Notes: generated from the sequence alone by a model not told the origin. Positions 17,154-26,668 are shown, counted from the first letter of the stretch. The stretch: DNA of 64,000 bases from Paludibaculum fermentans (GCF_015277775.1 NZ_CP063849.1:4030001-4094000), one strand, 5' to 3'. Numbers and translations are program-made.

Positions 17154-18503
17154 ATGGCGAAAATCGTAATACCCGATTCCGCGCAGGCGGCGTTGAAGGA
17201 GCTCCGTACCGCCGACATTGTGGTGGGCATCCCCAGCTACAACAACGCACGCACCATCGGCCATGTAGTGCAGGCCGCCCACGCCGGACTTCTCAAGTAC
17301 TTTCCCCAGTTCACGGCCGTGATCGTGAACTCCGACGGCGGCTCCAGCGACGGCACCCGTGACGTGGTGCTTTCCTCATCCATGCAGGATTCACGCCTGC
17401 TGATGCTGTCCACACCGGTGAAACCGGTCAACCGCCTCTCCTTGCCATATCACGGCATTCCGGGCAAAGGCTCGGCCTTTCGCCTCATTTTCCAGATCGC
17501 TTCCACCCTGGGCGCCAAGGCCTGTGCCGTCGTGGATTCCGATCTGCGTTCGATCACCCCGGAATGGATCGACCTCCTCCTGCGGCCCGTCGTCCATGCC
17601 GAGTACGACTTCGTCGCCCCGTACTACCACCGCCACAAGTACGACGGCACGATCACCAACAGCATCGTCTATCCGCTCACCCGTGCCCTCTACGGCCACC
17701 GGCTCCGCCAACCGATCGGTGGCGATTTCGGTGTTTCCCTGCCCCTGCTGCGCCGCTACCTGGAGCGCGACGACTGGGAAACGGATGTCGCCCGCTACGG
17801 CATCGACATCTGGATGACCACCGTCGCCGTAGCTGAGGGCTTTCGCGTCTGCCAGAGCTTTCTCGGGGCGAAACTGCACGACGCCAAGGATCCGGGCTCC
17901 GACCTCAGCGCCATGCTGATGCAGGTGGTGGGCAGCGTTTTCACGCTGATGCAGGAATATGAGTCGGCCTGGACCCGCATCTCCGGCAGCCAGGACATCG
18001 ACCTCTTCGGCTTCCGCTACGATGTCGGACTCGACCCCATTGAGGTCAACCTGGACCGCATGCTCGTCAGCTTCCGCCGCGGTTGCGAGGAGCTGAAGGA
18101 AGTCTGGCAGTTGGCACTCTCCCCCGAGACGCTGGAAGAGATTGATGCTCTGGCCGCCGCCACTGCGGTCCCGTCCACATTCCACATCGCAGATGAGCTC
18201 TGGGTCCGCCTCATCTTCGAATTTGCCTGTGCGCACCACAAACGCCGCCTGGACCGCGGCACGCTGTTGCGCTCACTGACGCCTTTGTACCTCGGCCGCG
18301 TAGCTTCGTTTGTCATTGAAACCCGGGATTTGACGGCGCCTGAAGTGGACCAGCGCGTCGAGAATCTGTGCCTCACTTTCGAAGCGCTGAAGCCTCGGCT
18401 GGTCGCCCAGTGGTCCGGAATCCCCAGCCCGGCGCCCAAGTCCGCACCGGAGGCGGCGCTCGCGCAACATGTTGCCGCCGGTCAGAAGGAATTGGAGGTT
18501 TAA
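17154..18503 (+). CDS. GT-A glycosyltransferase, probably for a glyceric-acid osmolyte
   Basis: A 449-residue protein with a GT2/GT81-like nucleotide-sugar fold: VVGIPSYNNARTIGHVV (~23-39), NSDGGSSDGTRDVV (~62-75), GKGSAFRLIF (~103-112) and the metal-binding acidic motif AVVDSDLRS (~124-132). The motif order resembles glucosyl-3-phosphoglycerate and mannosylglycerate-type synthases. A phosphatase of the mannosyl-3-phosphoglycerate class and a small MscS-like channel follow, which fits synthesis of a compatible solute such as glucosylglycerate or mannosylglycerate. The exact sugar and acceptor are inference. The stop lies 3 bp before the channel gene. Confidence 0.7.
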   Translation: MAKIVIPDSAQAALKELRTADIVVGIPSYNNARTIGHVVQAAHAGLLKYFPQFTAVIVNSDGGSSDGTRDVVLSSSMQDSRLLMLSTPVKPVNRLSLPYHGIPGKGSAFRLIFQIASTLGAKACAVVDSDLRSITPEWIDLLLRPVVHAEYDFVAPYYHRHKYDGTITNSIVYPLTRALYGHRLRQPIGGDFGVSLPLLRRYLERDDWETDVARYGIDIWMTTVAVAEGFRVCQSFLGAKLHDAKDPGSDLSAMLMQVVGSVFTLMQEYESAWTRISGSQDIDLFGFRYDVGLDPIEVNLDRMLVSFRRGCEELKEVWQLALSPETLEEIDALAAATAVPSTFHIADELWVRLIFEFACAHHKRRLDRGTLLRSLTPLYLGRVASFVIETRDLTAPEVDQRVENLCLTFEALKPRLVAQWSGIPSPAPKSAPEAALAQHVAAGQKELEV

Positions 18504-18506
18504 CTC

Positions 18507-19208
18507 ATGATCCGTACGCTACAGGAAGTCCTGGAAAGGGTCATCGCCCGCTTCTACAACCAGATCACCACCTACCTGCCGCCCCTCATCGTGGCCGCGG
18601 CCATTCTTGTCCTCACCTTCCTGCTCGCCAAGTTCTGCCAGTGGTTGCTCACCCGCCTGTTCAAGGGCGTCGCGTTCGACCGCTTCCTCCGCGAGACCGG
18701 CATCAGCTCAGTTGTCGACGACTCCGGGCATCTCCACGGGGTCTCCATCGCCGCCCAATGCGTCTTCTGGCTAGTTTTGGCCGGAGGAGTCCTCTCCGCG
18801 TTGAGCGTCTTTGACACAAAGCTCACCACTCAATTCGTGGAAACCGCCATTTTCCTCTTCCCGAAGGTGGTCACAGCAGGAGTCATCGTCTTCGCCGGCA
18901 TCTGGCTGGGCCGCTATTTCGGCCGCGCCATTCTCGTGTGGGCCCACAATGAAGCGCTACCGCACGCGCGCCGCATCGCCGCCGGCGTCCGCGCGCTCGT
19001 TGTCTGCATCGCCATCGTCGCGGCTTCCGACACACTCGGTTTCGCGCCCAACGTCTTCTTAGCCGCCTTCATCATCGTCGTCGGCGGAGCCGCGCTGGCC
19101 GCCAGCCTGGCTGTAGGACTCGGCGGACGCCAAACCGTGCAGCGTTTCATGGAAGAGGACACGCGCCATGCGGCCGAGCCCGAGGAACCGCTCTGGCGGC
19201 ACCTTTAG
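18507..19208 (+). CDS. Small MscS/CmpX-like membrane channel protein
   Basis: A 233-residue protein with about five hydrophobic segments. The last one (VFLAAFIIVVGGAALAASLAVGLGGRQTVQRFMEE) is the Ala/Gly-rich helix plus GLGGR motif of the conserved TM-helix family (CmpX/MscS relatives). The large cytoplasmic beta domain of MscS is absent. It is probably involved in turgor or solute release. It is coupled to the glycosyltransferase gene (3-bp gap) and its stop overlaps the stop of the convergent phosphatase gene. Confidence 0.7.
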   Translation: MIRTLQEVLERVIARFYNQITTYLPPLIVAAAILVLTFLLAKFCQWLLTRLFKGVAFDRFLRETGISSVVDDSGHLHGVSIAAQCVFWLVLAGGVLSALSVFDTKLTTQFVETAIFLFPKVVTAGVIVFAGIWLGRYFGRAILVWAHNEALPHARRIAAGVRALVVCIAIVAASDTLGFAPNVFLAAFIIVVGGAALAASLAVGLGGRQTVQRFMEEDTRHAAEPEEPLWRHL

Positions 19209-19987
19209 GCCTCGTCCGCGAACCACTCCAGAATGGCCTCGTTCCACCCCGCAGGGCCAGTCTTCGCGGTGACACGGCCGTTCGGTACCGCGGCGCGGAG
19301 CGTCTCCACGCGCGGCGACCGGATCAGCACCGGGTGATCCACCAGCTTCAGGAACTCGACATCGTTGAGGCCGTCGCCCAGCCCGATGGTCTCAACAGGC
19401 CCGTAGTGAGCCCGATATAGCTCCAGCAGGCGCCGGACCGCCGCAGCTTTGTCGTTCTCGCCGAGAATGTGGTGGAAACGCCCGCCCCGGGTGGTGCGGA
19501 ACCCGCGGGCCCCGATGGCCTGGATGAGTTGCCGTTCCCGCGCCGCGTCCACGACGACAAAGGGCTCGTCGTACTCGCGATGTTTCGCCAGGGCCGCCCG
19601 CTCCAGCGGCATCTCACAGACCTCAGCGACCCTCTCCACGCTCCAGTCCGAGAAGCCCTCCACCCGGCAACCGCTCTCCAGGCTCGCCGCCTTCAGGGCT
19701 TCGACCAATGCCCGATACGGGGTTCCCAGAACCACCACCTGGCCGCTTTCACCCGCGCCCAATTGACCGGGCGGGATGAAGGCGGCTCCGCCGTTTTCGA
19801 CGACATACGGGTGATCGAGCCCCATCTGCAGCCGCCAGTCCCTGGTTTCCGCGGCAGTCTTGCTGGTGCAGAGGATGACCGGAACCGCCTTCGCTTTCAA
19901 CAGATCCAGCGCTTCCGCGGCGTCTGACCAAGCGTACGTGTCGTGGTCCAGCAGAGTCCCGTCCAGGTCGCTGATCACAAGCTTCAT
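19205..19987 (-). CDS. HAD phosphatase, mannosyl-3-phosphoglycerate phosphatase type
   Basis: A 260-residue HAD-IIB hydrolase: motif I VISDLDGTLLDHDTY (residues 4-18), motif II VILCTSKT (~42-49), the MPGP-type sequence HPYVVENGGAAFIP (~65-78) and motif IV GLGDGLNDVEFLKLVD (~205-220). It removes phosphate from glycosyl-3-phosphoglycerate to give the free osmolyte. The frame is open ~200 bp upstream, but the ATG at 19987 starts the HAD motif at residue 4. It converges on the channel gene with overlapping stops (TAA inside TTTAG). Confidence 0.8.
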   Translation of the reverse strand: MKLVISDLDGTLLDHDTYAWSDAAEALDLLKAKAVPVILCTSKTAAETRDWRLQMGLDHPYVVENGGAAFIPPGQLGAGESGQVVVLGTPYRALVEALKAASLESGCRVEGFSDWSVERVAEVCEMPLERAALAKHREYDEPFVVVDAARERQLIQAIGARGFRTTRGGRFHHILGENDKAAAVRRLLELYRAHYGPVETIGLGDGLNDVEFLKLVDHPVLIRSPRVETLRAAVPNGRVTAKTGPAGWNEAILEWFADEA

Positions 19988-20099
19988 CTCTTTACAGTAG
20001 GAGCCTGCATTGCCGATTGTCGAATTCACAAAATGGTCAAGCTTGCCAAGCTGGCCATCATCGGATATGCTCAGCATGTCCGGAGGATAGGTACTTTTG

Positions 20100-20381
20100 A
20101 TGGATCCGGCTAACGGCATCACCCAGCCCGACCGCGACAAGCTACGGCAGCGGCTGCAGGCGGCTTTCCCCCGCATCCACCTGGAGTTCAATCCGGAGAG
20201 ACAGAAGTGGTTTCCAAAGAGCGGCCTCCACGGATCCCGGTTCCTGGGGCATGCCGGCCTGAGTGATAGCCAGGCGGACTGGCTACTGGAGAACCGCAGC
20301 CGGGTTTCGGAAATGGATATCCTTCTCGAACGCTACCCGAAAACGACGGACGAACCGGCCACGGAAGGCCGCTCGGCCTGA
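20100..20381 (+). CDS. Small protein of unknown function
   Basis: A 93-residue charged soluble protein with no signal peptide or membrane segment and no family I recognise. It has a central HGSRFLGHAGLSDSQADWLL stretch. A GGAGG lies ~14 bp upstream of the ATG, which is somewhat far. It lies alone between the HAD phosphatase start and the convergent thioredoxin-like gene (stop 6 bp away), and it may be a real short gene. Confidence 0.5.
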   Translation: MDPANGITQPDRDKLRQRLQAAFPRIHLEFNPERQKWFPKSGLHGSRFLGHAGLSDSQADWLLENRSRVSEMDILLERYPKTTDEPATEGRSA

Positions 20382-20387
20382 CCGGCT

Positions 20388-20831
20388 TTACCGCTTGGGC
20401 GCCCATTCCCGCAGGAATGCACTCACCCGCTGCAGGTTATAGCCCTTGCCTTCTTCCAGGACGTCCGTCTCCTGGGATCGCAACATCTTTCCGCCGGAAT
20501 CCAGAACGATCAGGTGCGGATAGCCTTCAATCTTCGGGTACTGCGCAAGGAATTCCTTGTTCTCGTTTTCAGGGCTGAAGTTCACCTTCAGGAACACGAA
20601 GTTCTTCTCCCGCTCCTCGAGCAACCCGGCATTGGAAGCAAAAAGCTGGTCCAGGCGATGGCACCAACTGCACCATTCGCCTCCGACCTCGAGTAGGATG
20701 TTCTTCTTCTCCTTGCGCGCCTGCTCTACCGCCCGCTTCAAATCCGATGCCGGATTGGCTTTGGCATCATACGCACGTTCGGCTCCCAACAGGCAGGTGG
20801 CGAGAAAGAACAGAACAAAACGGAGCTTCAT
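20388..20831 (-). CDS. Exported thioredoxin-like protein
   Basis: A 147-residue protein with a signal peptide (LFFLATCLLGAE). The thioredoxin-7/DUF255-like fold carries an active-site WCSWCHRLD (CxxC, ~52-60) and the cis-Pro strand IEGYPHLIVLD. It is probably a periplasmic thiol reductase or isomerase. It starts 13 bp after the M23 peptidase gene on the same strand, so the two form an operon. Confidence 0.85.
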   Translation of the reverse strand: MKLRFVLFFLATCLLGAERAYDAKANPASDLKRAVEQARKEKKNILLEVGGEWCSWCHRLDQLFASNAGLLEEREKNFVFLKVNFSPENENKEFLAQYPKIEGYPHLIVLDSGGKMLRSQETDVLEEGKGYNLQRVSAFLREWAPKR

Positions 20832-20844
20832 ACCTGGAAGTCTA

Positions 20845-22257
20845 TCACCGCCGCTTAGGATGCTTCCTGGCCGTGTGCCCGACCTTTTTGGGCTCCGCCT
20901 CCGGTTCGTCCTTGGATGCCGTGGCTGTCTTGGCTCCGCCCGGCGCCGGACCGTTCAGTTTGCTCATGACACGATCCTTGATCCAGTGCGCATCCCACCA
21001 CTCGATGGGGTTGACCTGCACGCCGTCGATTTGCATGGAGAAGTGCAGATGGTCGCCCCCAGCCAGTCCCGTGGCGCCGCTGCGGCCCAATTCGCCGCCG
21101 CGCTCCACCATCTGGCCCTTGGTGACTTCGATCTTGCTGAGATGCCCGTAGATCGACTGCAGGCCGTAGCCGTGATCCACCACGACGCAATTCCCGTAAA
21201 TGCCCAGCCTGTCGGCCCACACGACCTTGCCGGAGTTGGAGGCCACCACCGGCGCCTGTTTCACCTTGGACAGATCAAAGCCCAGGTGAACCTGCTCGTC
21301 TACCTTCTTCCCGTTGTACTTGTATGTCCGCACATCCGCGAAGAAGGCTTCGACCTTTGAGTTCGACAACTGCTGGAACGGCGGCGTCCAGAGCATCCGT
21401 TTCTCAGACTGGTCGCGCAGGTCGGCCAGTGTCTTGTTGTTCTGCTTCCGGGTCTCGCCGTTGATGCGCAGGAACCGATCCAGCTTGTCGCCGGTCCCAC
21501 TCGGATCGATGTCACTCACCGCCTTCTGAAGGAACTCATCGGACAGGTCCAGTTCGCGCTTCCGGAACTTCTTGGGGTGCATCTTCACCCGGAACGGCGC
21601 GGTCACTTCCTGCCCGCCCGGGTTGCGGGCGAATACCAGCGGGCGAGTGTCGGCGGAGACATCCCAGGGGAAGGCGAAAAGGCAGAACCGATCGTTCTCG
21701 TTCTTGCCGCCCGGCATCGGGAAGCTGCGGAACCGGTAGTTGCCCACCATCACGCCTGACTCGGTGTAGTAGCCGGCGACGGTGAAGGTCACCAACTCGG
21801 CGCCGCCCTGGTTGATGATGTGCTCCAGGTCGTCCACGCTGAGCCTGGGCGGCTCCATGCTGATGAACACGTCGTAGGTCTTGGTATCGCTGGACGAGCG
21901 GAGGTCGTTGGCGGCCGCCTCCACCACCAGCTTGGCCGGCCCGCCCTGGAAGCCCTGCTCCTTTTTCGCCGTCAGGTGCAGGGTCTGCGTAGAGGGAGCC
22001 ATGTGTTTCTTCCAGAACATCCAGCGCTCAGCGGGCTGTTCCTGGGAGGCCACGCTTCGGGCCTGGCCTTGTGTCAGGACCGCCGTCACGAAGCGCACCC
22101 CATGCGGGCTGGTTACTTTCACCGGAAGCTGGTTGTCCACTCCGAGCCCTTTGGGCGCCGGAGTCACCTCCACGATGGGGGCGGTCGACAGAAAGAACAG
22201 GGTCGCCGGCGCGGCCAGCAGAAGCACGACGAAAACGATGAGGAGGACGTATTTCAC
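20845..22257 (-). CDS. M23-family metallopeptidase (LytM/NlpD fold)
   Basis: A 470-residue protein starting at GTG, with an N-terminal membrane anchor or signal (VLLIVFVVLLLAAPATLFFL) and a ~300-residue all-beta N-terminal region. The C-terminal LytM domain has its zinc ligands visible: HLGFDLS (~340), then GYGLQSIYGHLSKIEV and GGDHLHFSMQ (~405-415). The tail is Lys/Pro-rich. It cleaves peptidoglycan cross-links or similar peptides in the periplasm. All catalytic residues are present, unlike degenerate LytM activators. It is the first gene of an operon with the thioredoxin-like protein. Confidence 0.88.
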   Translation of the reverse strand: MKYVLLIVFVVLLLAAPATLFFLSTAPIVEVTPAPKGLGVDNQLPVKVTSPHGVRFVTAVLTQGQARSVASQEQPAERWMFWKKHMAPSTQTLHLTAKKEQGFQGGPAKLVVEAAANDLRSSSDTKTYDVFISMEPPRLSVDDLEHIINQGGAELVTFTVAGYYTESGVMVGNYRFRSFPMPGGKNENDRFCLFAFPWDVSADTRPLVFARNPGGQEVTAPFRVKMHPKKFRKRELDLSDEFLQKAVSDIDPSGTGDKLDRFLRINGETRKQNNKTLADLRDQSEKRMLWTPPFQQLSNSKVEAFFADVRTYKYNGKKVDEQVHLGFDLSKVKQAPVVASNSGKVVWADRLGIYGNCVVVDHGYGLQSIYGHLSKIEVTKGQMVERGGELGRSGATGLAGGDHLHFSMQIDGVQVNPIEWWDAHWIKDRVMSKLNGPAPGGAKTATASKDEPEAEPKKVGHTARKHPKRR

Positions 22258-22398
22258 ACTTCCAGCTTACTCATGGCTGGAGGCGCAAGGAATGCGAAGG
22301 GAAATGGGGCTGTGGTAGCAGGGCGAAAGATATGGCAAATGAAAGGAGTGGAACCCTTCGCTCAAAGGGGCAAAAAGCTCCACTCGATTGGCGCAGAT

Positions 22399-23769
22399 CT
22401 AGCTATACAGACGGTCCCAGCTTCGCTCGTTGTTCCAGTTCTCAGTGGGCTCGAAGTAGCCGGTGCCCGGCGCCAGGTGCTTCTTCACCTCATCCGGATT
22501 CGGCTCGACACCCAGGCCCGGCTTGTCCGGGACCACCGCCCAGCCCTTCTCGTACACCGGTTGGTCATTGCCCGTCACCAGGTTCTTCCACCAGGGGACA
22601 TCGACTGAGTGGTTCTCCAGGGCGATGAAGTTTTCCGTCGCCGCCGCGCAATGGACGTTGGCCATGAACGAAATCGGCGTGCCGGCGAAGTGCATGGCCA
22701 TCGCATGCCCCAGTTCCATCGCCGCGTCGCCGATCTTCTTCGTCTCCAGCAGCCCGCCGGAGGTCGCCAGGTCGGGCTGGATCATATCCACCGCATGATT
22801 CCGGCAGAGCTCGATGAACGGCTCCTTGAGGTAGATGTCCTCGCCCGTCAGGATCGGGATATCCACGGCGTTGGTGATCTGCTTCAAGAGTTCCGTCTGG
22901 GTCCAGGGAACCATGTCTTCGAGCCAGGCCATGTTGTACTTGGTCAGGCCTTTGCCCAGCCGGATACAGGAATTCACACCAAGGTGTCCGAAATGGTCCG
23001 CAGCGAGAGGAATATCCCAGCCGACCATCTCGCGGATCTGCCCGACGTAGTCGCACATCAGGCCGATACCTTTTTCCGTGATCTCCATGCCGGTGAACAT
23101 ATGCGGCACCAGCGTCGCGGAACGTTGATTCGTACCCAGAGGAGCTGAGACGCAGCCCGGGATGTTCTCCACGAGATCCACGCCCAGATCCATTTTGAGG
23201 AACGTGAAGCCCTCGTCGCGGCGCTTCTTCAGCCGCTCGCCATAGACTTTGGGATCGTGCGATTCCGTTGTGTCGCAGTAGAGGCGGATCTTGTCGCGGA
23301 ACTTGCCGCCCAGCAACTGATAGGCCGGCACGTTGTAGGCCTTGCCCGCCAGGTCCCACAGGGCCATCTCCACGCCGCAGACACCGCCGGCCTGCCGCGC
23401 GTGGAAGCCGAACTGTTTGATCTCGCGAAAAATCCTGTCCACGTTGCAGGGATTCTTGCCCAGCAGCCGCGACTTCAGCATCAGGGCGTAGGTGACACTG
23501 GCGCCGTCGCGCACCTCACCATAACCTGAGATGCCCTGATTGGTATCGATCCGGATAATCGGCGCGCGCATCGGCGCACCGATGACATGGGCAAACCGCA
23601 GGTCCGTGATCTTCAGGTCCGACGGCTTGCCGGCCGTCTTGACGTTGTTCTGATAGGCCTCAATCGTGTCATTCGCCCAGAATGTGCCCAGGGCGGCCGT
23701 TCCGGCGGCACTCCCCAGGAATCCGCGGCGGCTGAGACCGCGCCGGTTCTTCCACCATTTTCGAGTCAT
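22399..23769 (-). CDS. Tat-exported enolase-superfamily (mandelate racemase-like) enzyme
   Basis: A 456-residue protein with a twin-arginine signal (RRGLSRRGFLGSAAGTAALG). The enolase barrel has metal ligands in the expected order: Asp in LAADHFGH, Glu in AWLEDMVPW and Glu in LTGEDIYL, followed by DMIQPDLATSGGLLE. Family members dehydrate or racemise sugar acids. Export of such an enzyme is unusual outside Acidobacteriota and Planctomycetota. It lies 1 bp after the exported RraA-like gene and behind a lactate-type permease, which suggests a pathway for a hydroxy or sugar acid. Confidence 0.85.
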   Translation of the reverse strand: MTRKWWKNRRGLSRRGFLGSAAGTAALGTFWANDTIEAYQNNVKTAGKPSDLKITDLRFAHVIGAPMRAPIIRIDTNQGISGYGEVRDGASVTYALMLKSRLLGKNPCNVDRIFREIKQFGFHARQAGGVCGVEMALWDLAGKAYNVPAYQLLGGKFRDKIRLYCDTTESHDPKVYGERLKKRRDEGFTFLKMDLGVDLVENIPGCVSAPLGTNQRSATLVPHMFTGMEITEKGIGLMCDYVGQIREMVGWDIPLAADHFGHLGVNSCIRLGKGLTKYNMAWLEDMVPWTQTELLKQITNAVDIPILTGEDIYLKEPFIELCRNHAVDMIQPDLATSGGLLETKKIGDAAMELGHAMAMHFAGTPISFMANVHCAAATENFIALENHSVDVPWWKNLVTGNDQPVYEKGWAVVPDKPGLGVEPNPDEVKKHLAPGTGYFEPTENWNNERSWDRLYS

Positions 23770-23770
23770 C

Positions 23771-24682
23771 TCAATTCCCTCGCGGTTTCATCCGCATCTT
23801 CGAACCCTTCGACTCGGCGAATTTGTTGAATTCGTCAATCATCTTCTGCGACCACCCGGCATCGACTTCGCCCGGCGTGTACTTCTGCTCGCGCAGCATC
23901 TGGTGGCCCCAGTTGTCGCGCAGTTGCGTTAGTTCGCTCTCATCCGCCACCTTCTCGGCCAGATGTGCGGGGATGAACGTGATGCCGTCGGGATCGCTCA
24001 CCACGATATCGCCGGGCAGCACCGTCACTTCGCCGATCCGGATGGGCACGTTGATGCCGGTCAGCATGGCCTCGGCGATGGCGCTGGGATGGAAGTCGCG
24101 CGTGTAGACCTGGAAGCCCGGGATCTCCAGGATGCCGGTTGGGTCGCGTACCGCGCCGTTGACCACGAGGCCGGTGCCGGTCTTCGTCATGATCGAGGTC
24201 GCCAGGTTGTCGCCGATGATGGTGCCGTCCTTGATTTTGCCGTAGAGGTCGACCACCATCACGTCATCTTTCACCAGGGTGTCGATCACCCAGGAGTTCT
24301 GCCCTCGCCCGACACGGCCTTCCTGCTTGCCATGATCGTTGATGAAGTTGTTGACGTCGGGCCGCAAGGGCATGAACTGAGCCGTCACCACGCGGCCCAC
24401 CAGCCGCTTGCCGGGTGTCACATTGAGCGTCTTCCAGCCGCCCTCAAACTGCAGATGGTAGCCCGCCCCGCGCAGCGTGCCCCAAGCCTCTTCCGCGCTG
24501 GCGGTCTTCAGCCGCTGCACTACCTCATCCGGGACCTTGGGCCGGCCGTCGGGGAAGCGCTCCCCTTTCCATTCCCGCGTCAGGTCGACGCGTTGTTCCT
24601 TGCTGAACATGCCCAACTGCGCGAACAGCGGACATGCGAGCATAGCCGCTAGCGCGGCGGCAAGCGGTGCGAGTCGTTTCAT
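23771..24682 (-). CDS. Exported RraA-family (aldolase-like) protein
   Basis: A 303-residue protein with a Sec signal peptide (LAAALAAMLACPLFAQ), a ~60-residue N-terminal extension, then the RraA fold with GLVVNGAVRDPTGI (~183-196) and GDIVVSDPDGITFIP (~233-247). Unlike the copy at 9274-9984, the metal-binding Arg-Asp is intact. Known relatives act as 4-hydroxy-4-methyl-2-oxoglutarate aldolases or oxaloacetate decarboxylases. The ATG at 24682 is chosen because it begins the signal peptide. Middle gene of the permease operon. Confidence 0.82.
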   Translation of the reverse strand: MKRLAPLAAALAAMLACPLFAQLGMFSKEQRVDLTREWKGERFPDGRPKVPDEVVQRLKTASAEEAWGTLRGAGYHLQFEGGWKTLNVTPGKRLVGRVVTAQFMPLRPDVNNFINDHGKQEGRVGRGQNSWVIDTLVKDDVMVVDLYGKIKDGTIIGDNLATSIMTKTGTGLVVNGAVRDPTGILEIPGFQVYTRDFHPSAIAEAMLTGINVPIRIGEVTVLPGDIVVSDPDGITFIPAHLAEKVADESELTQLRDNWGHQMLREQKYTPGEVDAGWSQKMIDEFNKFAESKGSKMRMKPRGN

Positions 24683-24737
24683 ACTTGCCTGTTCTCCTGT
24701 CTGTAATTTCAAAGAAGCAAGGCCGGAGGCCGGCCGA

Positions 24738-26384
24738 TTACCAGAAATGATGATTGTGAGCGACCATGCCGGGCAGGACGTAGGCGTACAACGTCACGAT
24801 GAGCCCTATCAGTGCCGCCAGGACCAGTCCGTGCTTGAAGACGGCCCGGAAGAGGTCGCCCTCCCTGCCCTCGATGCCCGCCGCGACGCAGGCGATGATC
24901 AGCGACTGCGCGCCCACCATCTTGCCCATCACGCCGCCCGTGGAGTTGGCCGCGGCCATCAGTACGGGGCTCAGCCCCAGCTTATTCGCAGTCACTACCT
25001 GCAGGTTGCCGAAGAGGGCATTCGAGCCCGCATCCGTGCCGCTGAGTGCCACGCCCATCCAGCCGATGAGCGTGCCGAATATGGGATAGAACACACCTGT
25101 CTTTGTCATGGCCAGTCCCATGACGGCGTCCATGCCGCAGTACCTCACGACATAGGCCAGGCAGATCATGGCCATGATGGCCAGGAATCCGGTGCGCATT
25201 CGATAGCAGGTCTTACGGAAGACCCGGAACGTGACGGGGATCGACAGGCCCAGGACAGGGCCCGCCACTACGCCGGCCAGGAAGGTGGCGGTGCCTACGG
25301 AGGCAAGCCACGCGAAGTCGAAGATTGCCGGCTCGTTTACGTCCGTGGTCACCACAGGCGCGGTCCTGGTCACCAGCAGATGCAGGCCCGGGACCGGCAT
25401 CTTGACGCTCGTTTCGCTGATCATCTTCTTGACCGGCGGCAGGCCCCATAGGACGACGAACGCCGCGATCAGCAGGAATGGTGACCAGGCATGAAAGACC
25501 TGGGCGGTGGTGTACTTTTTCCAGACGATCTTGGCCTGGCTTCGCTCCTCGGCGAAGCGGAAGACCTCTTTCGGCTGCCATATCTTGAAGAAGACCGCGC
25601 AGATCAGCAGGGCGCCCATGCCGCTGACGATATCGACCAGCGAGGCGTCGATGAAGTTCGACCAGAAGAACTGCAGGCCGGCGAAGCCGACGCCCGCGGC
25701 CAGGCAGCCCGGCCACACCTTCCAGGTATCCTTCCAGCTCACCTGCGTCTTTACCATCCAGAAGGGGAGAATCAGTGCGACTGGCGGCAGGATGCGTCCC
25801 ATGGTGGCGCTGAGATCCGATTCCGGCAGGCCCGTCACCGCGGCCAGCGTGCGCACGGGATTGCCCATGCCGCCCCAGGCCACCGGAGCCGTGTTGGCCA
25901 TCAGGCAAACCACTGCCGTTTCGAATGGCCGGAAGCCGAGTCCGATCATCATGGACGCCGTCACGGCCACAGGCGCTCCGCCTCCGCCCGCCCCTTCCAG
26001 CACGGCGCCGAACGCGAAGGCAATCAAGAGCAGTTGCAGGCGCCGGTCATCCGTGAGCCCGCCGATGGAGCCCTTGATGGTCTCGAAATGGCCGCTCTCC
26101 ACGGTCAGGTCATAGACAAAGACCGCGCCGACGACTACCCAGGCGATCCAGAAGGCAGCGTACACCGCACCATGCGCTGTCGCGCCCAGCACCATCGTGG
26201 GCGGCATGCGGAAGACCAAAAGCGCCACCAGAACCGCAGTTACGAGGCCCGAGATCGCTGCCCAGTGGCCGGCGATCTTTTTGATGGCGAGGAGGTAAAA
26301 GAGCACTAGTACGGGAAGCGCCGAGACGATCGTGGAGAGCGCTTCGTTGTTGAGTGGATTATAATTTTGAACCCAAGTCTGCAT
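24738..26384 (-). CDS. L-lactate permease family transporter
   Basis: A 548-residue membrane protein of the LctP family, close to the family's usual ~550. It has the diagnostic glycine-rich sequence VLEGAGGGGAPVAVTASMM (~137-155) and TAPVAWGGMGNPVRTL. It imports lactate, glycolate or related 2-hydroxy acids with protons. The ATG at 26384 begins MQTWVQNYNPL, the usual start of the family. First gene of the operon with the exported RraA-like and enolase-type enzymes. Its first 116 codons and upstream DNA are duplicated at 29885-30286. Confidence 0.9.
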   Translation of the reverse strand: MQTWVQNYNPLNNEALSTIVSALPVLVLFYLLAIKKIAGHWAAISGLVTAVLVALLVFRMPPTMVLGATAHGAVYAAFWIAWVVVGAVFVYDLTVESGHFETIKGSIGGLTDDRRLQLLLIAFAFGAVLEGAGGGGAPVAVTASMMIGLGFRPFETAVVCLMANTAPVAWGGMGNPVRTLAAVTGLPESDLSATMGRILPPVALILPFWMVKTQVSWKDTWKVWPGCLAAGVGFAGLQFFWSNFIDASLVDIVSGMGALLICAVFFKIWQPKEVFRFAEERSQAKIVWKKYTTAQVFHAWSPFLLIAAFVVLWGLPPVKKMISETSVKMPVPGLHLLVTRTAPVVTTDVNEPAIFDFAWLASVGTATFLAGVVAGPVLGLSIPVTFRVFRKTCYRMRTGFLAIMAMICLAYVVRYCGMDAVMGLAMTKTGVFYPIFGTLIGWMGVALSGTDAGSNALFGNLQVVTANKLGLSPVLMAAANSTGGVMGKMVGAQSLIIACVAAGIEGREGDLFRAVFKHGLVLAALIGLIVTLYAYVLPGMVAHNHHFW

Positions 26385-26668
26385 GGTGGGAGTAGCCCGA
26401 ACGAAGCGGAATCTTATCACATGCCATCCCTGGGGATAACCGGTGAGCAGCGGTGGGCACGGGTAGCCGGGTTTGTTTCGAAAGCACGTTTGACGGCGGG
26501 TGTGGCCGGTGGCTTCGTTTCGTGGAGTTCCGGAAGCTGTTGGTTGCTGGGGGCTGGGTGGCCCGGCGCTGCCGGGACTGGGCGAGACGGATTGGGGCCG
26601 GGCTGCCGGATCGGACGACTGGTGGGGACCGGCTTGGGGTATCGGTCCTTCGTCTGGATGAGAAGTGG

